Below the pieces are notes generated by a model that searched no databases, was not told the DNA's origin, and saw only the letters and a program-made list of their open reading frames with translations. A stretch of 64,000 nt of DNA from Xiphophorus maculatus. Its lineage: Eukaryota; Chordata; Actinopteri; Cyprinodontiformes; Poeciliidae. The translations under genes and the position numbers were made by a program. Location of the stretch: assembly GCF_002775205.1 (NCBI RefSeq), contig NC_036456.1, forward strand, positions 22,316,968 to 22,380,967. The letters run 5' to 3'. This document shows, in pieces, positions 59,131-64,000 of the stretch. The stretch's first letter is position 1; the number at the start of each line of letters is the position of its first letter.

Positions 59131-59783
59131 GTTGCTACTTCCTCTGTTTTATTTAGCTGGACTTGTTTAGTTGAAAGATTGAAGGAATCATTAAAATCTT
59201 GAGTTCAGGAAACCGGAGCTCATTGAAACTCTTTATTTCCTCACAAACAGTCCCTGTTTTCAATTGTTCTATGATCCCAAACATTGGACTGTTTTAAATC
59301 ATATTCATGGTTTATGTGAGAAAACACATTTTCCTCCACCTACAGCCTCCTTCCTGAATATTGCCCAAATGCTGTAAATATGTGATATTAATCTCAGCGA
59401 GTCTGTGTCTGTGTCGCTGACAGATGGAGATGAGGGTGGAAGGAAAGTAAAAAGCAATCACACACCCTGACAGACGTTTGGTTTCACAGCCGTTTCTCCG
59501 GCTCGGCTGAATCCTGGTTGTCTGCCGGCTTCGTCTCCTCGTCACAGTTTAACAGACAAGATGCTTTGCTGGTCCGTCTCCACTTCTCTCTGTTATTCCT
59601 TTATTTTCTGCCTCCGTCTTCCAGCGGCGCCGTCATCTTCATCCGTGCTGCGGCTTGATTCCTCACAGCAGGTTGGAGCAGAAACGCCGGCCTCTCGTGT
59701 TTCTGTCAACGAGCTTCCAGCCATGGAGAATCTGTTGTTTTCAACCGATTCACAACGGGAGTCAGGTTTTACCTTCTGACAGG

Positions 59784-59922
59784 GTCATCATCATCATCGT
59801 CATCATCATCGTCATCATCATCATCATCATCATCATCGTCATCATCATCATCATCGTCATCATCGTCATCATCATCGTCATCATCATCATCACCGTCATC
59901 ATCATCATCATCATCATCATCA
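59784..59922. repeat. (ATC)n/(GTC) trinucleotide array
   Basis: About 46 trinucleotides, mostly CAT/ATC with scattered CGT variants. It produces a run of Ile/Val in the + frame that is not a real protein. Confidence 0.97.
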
Positions 59923-60467
59923 TCTTTTTTGTGGTCAAATTCTTTTAGATTCTTATCTCCTTTAAGACTATCAGGTTAAAATCATTTTCTGTTTGGATGC
60001 TTTTTAGTTTCTTCAGCTAGATATTTCTTTCCATCCGTTCATTTTTCCACTTTATTGCCATATATTTTTTATGTATTTTAAAATAAAACTATGAGACATT
60101 AAGTCAACCAAAAGCAGAGCAGAGTTGTGAAGTTGGACATAAGAGGTGGAATAATCTTTAAAGTGTGGCGGTTATTTAACTCTGTTTACTCTGTGAGGAG
60201 CATTAATGGGTCTTTACATGTAAACTAACAGACTGCATAGAGTTTGTGTTGAGTGGAGAACTTCCTCATTAAATCGGCCCCCTGCCAGCTCATAAACCTT
60301 CAGCTCCATGTGGGATTAATGCATAAAACTGATGTTAATCCAGTCTAAATACATGTAACACAGCTGGTTCTAAACAGAACCGGCCTTTGTTTACGCAGAA
60401 TAATGTGAAGACTGGAGCCGACAGAGTGAATGGCTGGACTCTGGATGAATGACGGCGCTAATGAGCG

Positions 60468-60480
60468 AGGTCAAAGTTCA
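60468..60480 (+). promoter_or_regulatory. DR1-like nuclear receptor site
   Basis: AGGTCA, a one-base spacer and AGTTCA. It is inside a GC-balanced, non-repetitive block (60400-60830). Confidence 0.3.
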
Positions 60481-61716
60481 GAGTGGCTGGAGCCGACTGA
60501 AAGGCTTAATTACAGCCACTCACAGCCGACCACACCATCAACCCTGAAGAGCTGCGTAATGACAGCGTGGCGCTGCACCATCAGCTCGCTCCTGTTTACA
60601 CTGAGCAGGGCGAGGGGAAGCCCTGATTGGCTGCGGTCCGAGGGCCGCTGGCTCCCAGTCCAGCTCATTACAGACACACTCGGCTTCGATCTGCCCTGTT
60701 TTAGCCTCACTGGCCTCCTGTCTGCATACGCCGCTCCGCGTTTATCTCGATTGCTGTCATTAGAGAGGACTGAGTGTATCCATTTGCTCTTCAGCAGTTC
60801 AGCATGTCCTTAACTGCGTCTTCCCTCTGTACACTGGGAACAAATAAAAACCTGACAAACTCCCCTTCCTCCCAACATGACCTCTGTTAATTGGCTTTTC
60901 TTCTCCGCGCTGCGGAGGGCGTTTTACTTTAGGAGAAATGATGCTGTGTGTTGGGTATGCGCTGATGAATAAATGCTAAACGCTGTCCTCACTGAATGAT
61001 GCTTATTTTATGGAGATAACTGGAAATCGGTTTAAATCAGAGTAAACAGAGGCGACCTTTTCAAACGCCGACATGCCAGCAATGCGGAAGATAAGAAACA
61101 TAAAAGGTTTTATTCTGAGGAAAACGCTGACAGTCAAACCACTTTACATGCTCTGCTGTTTCCAAAGGGAAATAATTATTTATGCTCAATATTAACTATG
61201 TACTGCCTTTTATTAATGTATAATTACACCAACAACTCATTATTTTTACTTTAGATTCAGGTATTCACTAGGGTTGTGGATTTTACCTGCCTATGAATAA
61301 AATTGTTCCTGTTTTAATAGTTTAAACACCAAATATAACTTAACATACATTAATACACACATTGGAAACATGTTAGCGCTACAGAAGAAGCTAACATCCA
61401 AAGTCTTCCTTAGCTTTTCTCTACAGCCAATCAGTGCAAACGAGAAATTATTGAAATTGATTGGCTTCTTTGCAAACACCTGCCAATAACATGTCGTTGT
61501 TCGGTATGTCAGCTTCCCAATCCGCATTTAAAAAAATATATTTTAGATTTGCTCCACGAAAACAATGGGAGACAAGGCAAACTTTACACGAGTGATTTAA
61601 AGTGATGTTCCACAGTAAAATCCACAAATATTGAACCGTAAATAGGCGTAAATTAAGTTCTTAATTTTAATATGGCACAAGCAACACAATATTTTGGTAT
61701 TTAGTATTCAATCTAA

Positions 61717-61730
61717 CCACTAGATGGCAG
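61717..61730 (+). promoter_or_regulatory. CTCF-like motif
   Basis: CCACTAGATGGCAG is a canonical CTCF core match in + orientation. Confidence 0.5.
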
Positions 61731-62536
61731 CAAAGAGCTTTAAAATTCATCCTTGGTATGTGAAAAATTAGCAGAAATAATCTTCCAGATGTTGTGTTGG
61801 TCTAAGTAATGCTGGCCGTTTGTGAAACTGACTTTAAATCAAAATTTAGATTTGGAGAAAGTCTTGCTCATAGTTTGTCTAGATGAATTAAAACAAAACA
61901 CAAAGCATCGATCCAATAGTCAAAATCTTTAAAAAACAACCGGCTGGGAAAAGGATTTGTTCTGAAAATGTTTTGATCTAAACTACAGATATTTAGATGG
62001 TTTTTTCTGCTTCAACGCACCTGAATCAAACAATCAGTTCAGTATTAAATCTCTGGAGCAACATGCTTGTTAGCTTTTTGTCCCAGGTGAGTCAAACCAC
62101 AGAAACCTTTAATTTGACACTCCTGATCAATTTTATTCCAATAAAATACATTGGCATTTGTGGTTCCAGCAGGACAAGATGTGTAAAAGTTTTAGAGGTG
62201 TTAAAGTTATTTTCCTGCCTAATTTTATTGTTATTAAGAAGCTCAATAAATCAAAAAGCCCAGGAGAAAGAAACGTAACCAAACACAAACTCAGCTTCAT
62301 GTTTACATCCCAGCTGCTCTTCATCACAACAGGCTTTGGCTCGTTTTAATTTGGCAGGAAGCTCAGAGGGTCCAACTCTTTCATTTGTGTACATTGTTGT
62401 TTTATCTGCAGGAGCGAGAGGTGGATTATGTATATGTTTGCATTTTAGTGGTGTGTGATTAGATGCTGTATATCCGCTCCAGCAGCAGAGTCAACCCTGC
62501 TGCAATTTAAAAGGTCGTGCACCTTATAAACGACAC

Positions 62537-62540
<4 letters not shown>

Positions 62541-62571
<31 letters not shown>
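62541..62571. repeat. (CA)n microsatellite
   Basis: About 15 CA units. Confidence 0.95.
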
Positions 62572-62574
<3 letters not shown>

Positions 62575-63976
62575 GGGAGGCCTGACATTATTACTGCAGA
62601 CGTGAAGAAAGCCGTCGCCTTCCTGAATGCTAACTAGTCCTAATCCTTCCCCCCTTCGGGACCCATAAGTGAGCGTGTCGCAGCTTCAGAAGGAAACATA
62701 CGTCGGTTGGTTTTTTTTCCTTAGGATTTAATTTTCCAGACTGTTTATGTTCCTGAGGAAAGTAAATTAAATTTTAACGCTCTGCGCTGCAGACTTAATG
62801 GAATCCTGTGTTTTTAACAGGAGCAGAAATTAACATTTATAGTGTAAGTATTGATTAACTGGCAGCTTTGATTGATTCGTATAATAATGAAAAAATAATG
62901 GAACCAAACACTTGTCCTAACTCAGGTTAAGAGTTTCTGGGTGAAAATAATTTGATCTTGGCTGGTTGGAGCAGAAAGTCCACAGAAACTCTTTCTGTTG
63001 CCTTTCCAGGATGTTCTGGTAAATCGGGTCCCAGCAGAACTTAGAGTCCAGTTCTGACTCCTGATCAGGTAACCAAACTACCGTAGTTTGGCGCAGGACA
63101 GCAGCTCTGCTTGGTGCTCTTCACCCAATATCTGGTTGCTTTTAGAAGTGATTTTATCTGGTTTGTTTGGTGATAAATTCAGAATGAAACTAAATAAAAA
63201 TCTTCAAATGGTTTCTGAATACTTGCAGAAGTGAAAGAGAAATAAAAGCAGAACAAAACAGACAGAAAAAAGTAGTTCCAGTTTGTTTCTAGACAACGAG
63301 ACACTTCACTTCTGTTCTGCATGCAAATTCATTCTGTAGTACAACGTCTCCTTCCTTCCAATTAGCTGAAGATCCACAGTGGCATTATGTGAACTTCCTG
63401 AGCTCAGATTCCAGCAGAGACAGAGTAGCATCAAGCTCCTGATCTAATGCAACATGTGGTTTTCCTTCAGGAAACACAAAGAGAACAAAGATGTGCTGCT
63501 TCTCTGCTGGTGGTAAAGCTCTTTATGAACTGACAGAGGAACTCATGAGAGGAGACAGCTGCTGGGTCTCTGGCTGTGTGGGCAGGAGTAGAAAATACTC
63601 CTGCAGCCGTTTTGTCATGAAAGACCATCTGATCTCTTCAGCTTGGACAGATTGTCTCTGTGTTGTTAATAATCCTGTTTCCTCTGGTCTCCTCCTCTCC
63701 ACCGACGCCCCATCAGGCTTTTCTTCTTCTGATTATTCATGTTGGGAATCAACAAGACTCGAACAGCGAACAACTGGAGACTTTGTCCTGATTTTCATTT
63801 ACTTACTTGGATCAAATGAAATGTTTGTGTTTGTGACACCCTTAGATGTTTGTCACATTTGGTTATGTATATTTCCTTCTTTTGGTTTTTTAACGCTACT
63901 TTTGTAGATAATAAACTAAATATTGTGAATTAACCAGTGGAAAACGTAGATTAATGGCGGTGTAATACCACTAGTG

Positions 63977-63989
63977 CCACTAGGGGGCA
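63977..63989 (+). promoter_or_regulatory. CTCF-like motif at the window end
   Basis: CCACTAGGGGGCA matches the CTCF core in + orientation, 2.3 kb from the previous one. Confidence 0.5.
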
Positions 63990-64000
63990 ACACGCCGGTG

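Larger units (their letters stand above)
59923..63976. other. Intergenic DNA to the window end
   Basis: No supported gene. The 138-codon frame at 63491-63907 has no recognisable motif. Contains a (CA)n tract at 62541-62571, a DR1-like site and two CTCF-like motifs. Confidence 0.5.

Noticed and set aside
59655..59948. Open frame with a long Ile/Val run
   Set aside because: Translation of the ATC/GTC trinucleotide array.
63491..63907. 138-codon + strand open frame near the window end
   Set aside because: No motif or family resemblance, and no supporting splice or promoter structure could be seen.
28000..64000. Expected NPY2R downstream of rbm46
   Set aside because: No seven-helix receptor reading frame is present; it probably lies beyond the window.

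Overview
The window looks like a piece of a ray-finned fish (teleost, probably percomorph) chromosome. Genes are split into exons by GT-AG introns, some of them tiny (77 nt). CA/GT microsatellites are dense, and I recognise relics of Tc1-like, piggyBac-like and hAT-like transposons and other dispersed fish repeats. The species cannot be fixed from this sequence alone.

Layout. All three genes I can support are on the + strand in the first 28 kb. (1) lrat, lecithin retinol acyltransferase, has two coding exons (2797-3357, 8265-8417) and 237 aa. Its intron holds a palindromic foldback element and a 710-bp heptanucleotide satellite. (2) A tandem lrat paralogue has five coding exons between 10761 and 13502 and 227 aa. 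It keeps the catalytic His/His/Cys set but has three extra introns. (3) rbm46, a germ-cell RNA-binding protein, has ten coding exons from 14593 to 27146 and 561 aa. It carries three RRMs and a C-terminal double-stranded-RNA-binding-like domain. In human, LRAT and RBM46 are neighbours on 4q32, followed by NPY2R, so this is conserved synteny. No NPY2R-like seven-helix reading frame is present here.

From about 28 kb to the end I find no convincing gene. This stretch is AT-rich intergenic DNA with microsatellites, minisatellites, an internally deleted Tc1-like copy (about 42.1-42.5 kb), a frameshifted minus-strand piggyBac-like relic (about 45.1-46.25 kb), one end of a hAT-like element (35.6 kb), a SINE-like copy (57.8 kb) and a few CTCF- or nuclear-receptor-like motifs.

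How the genes fit together. The two LRAT enzymes esterify retinol with an acyl group from phosphatidylcholine, for vitamin A storage and the visual cycle. A perfect DR1 nuclear-receptor element lies 1.1 kb upstream of the first lrat. RBM46 is functionally separate (germ cells, meiosis) and is a neighbour by ancient synteny. The most interesting signals are: (a) complementary AC and GU repeats at the two ends of rbm46 intron 8, with GU tracts close to three of its acceptors, matching the structure-assisted splicing described in fish; (b) the very different intron content of the two tandem lrat genes; (c) a near-identical 175-bp higher-order repeat inside the heptamer satellite. I did not find a clearly new biological system.
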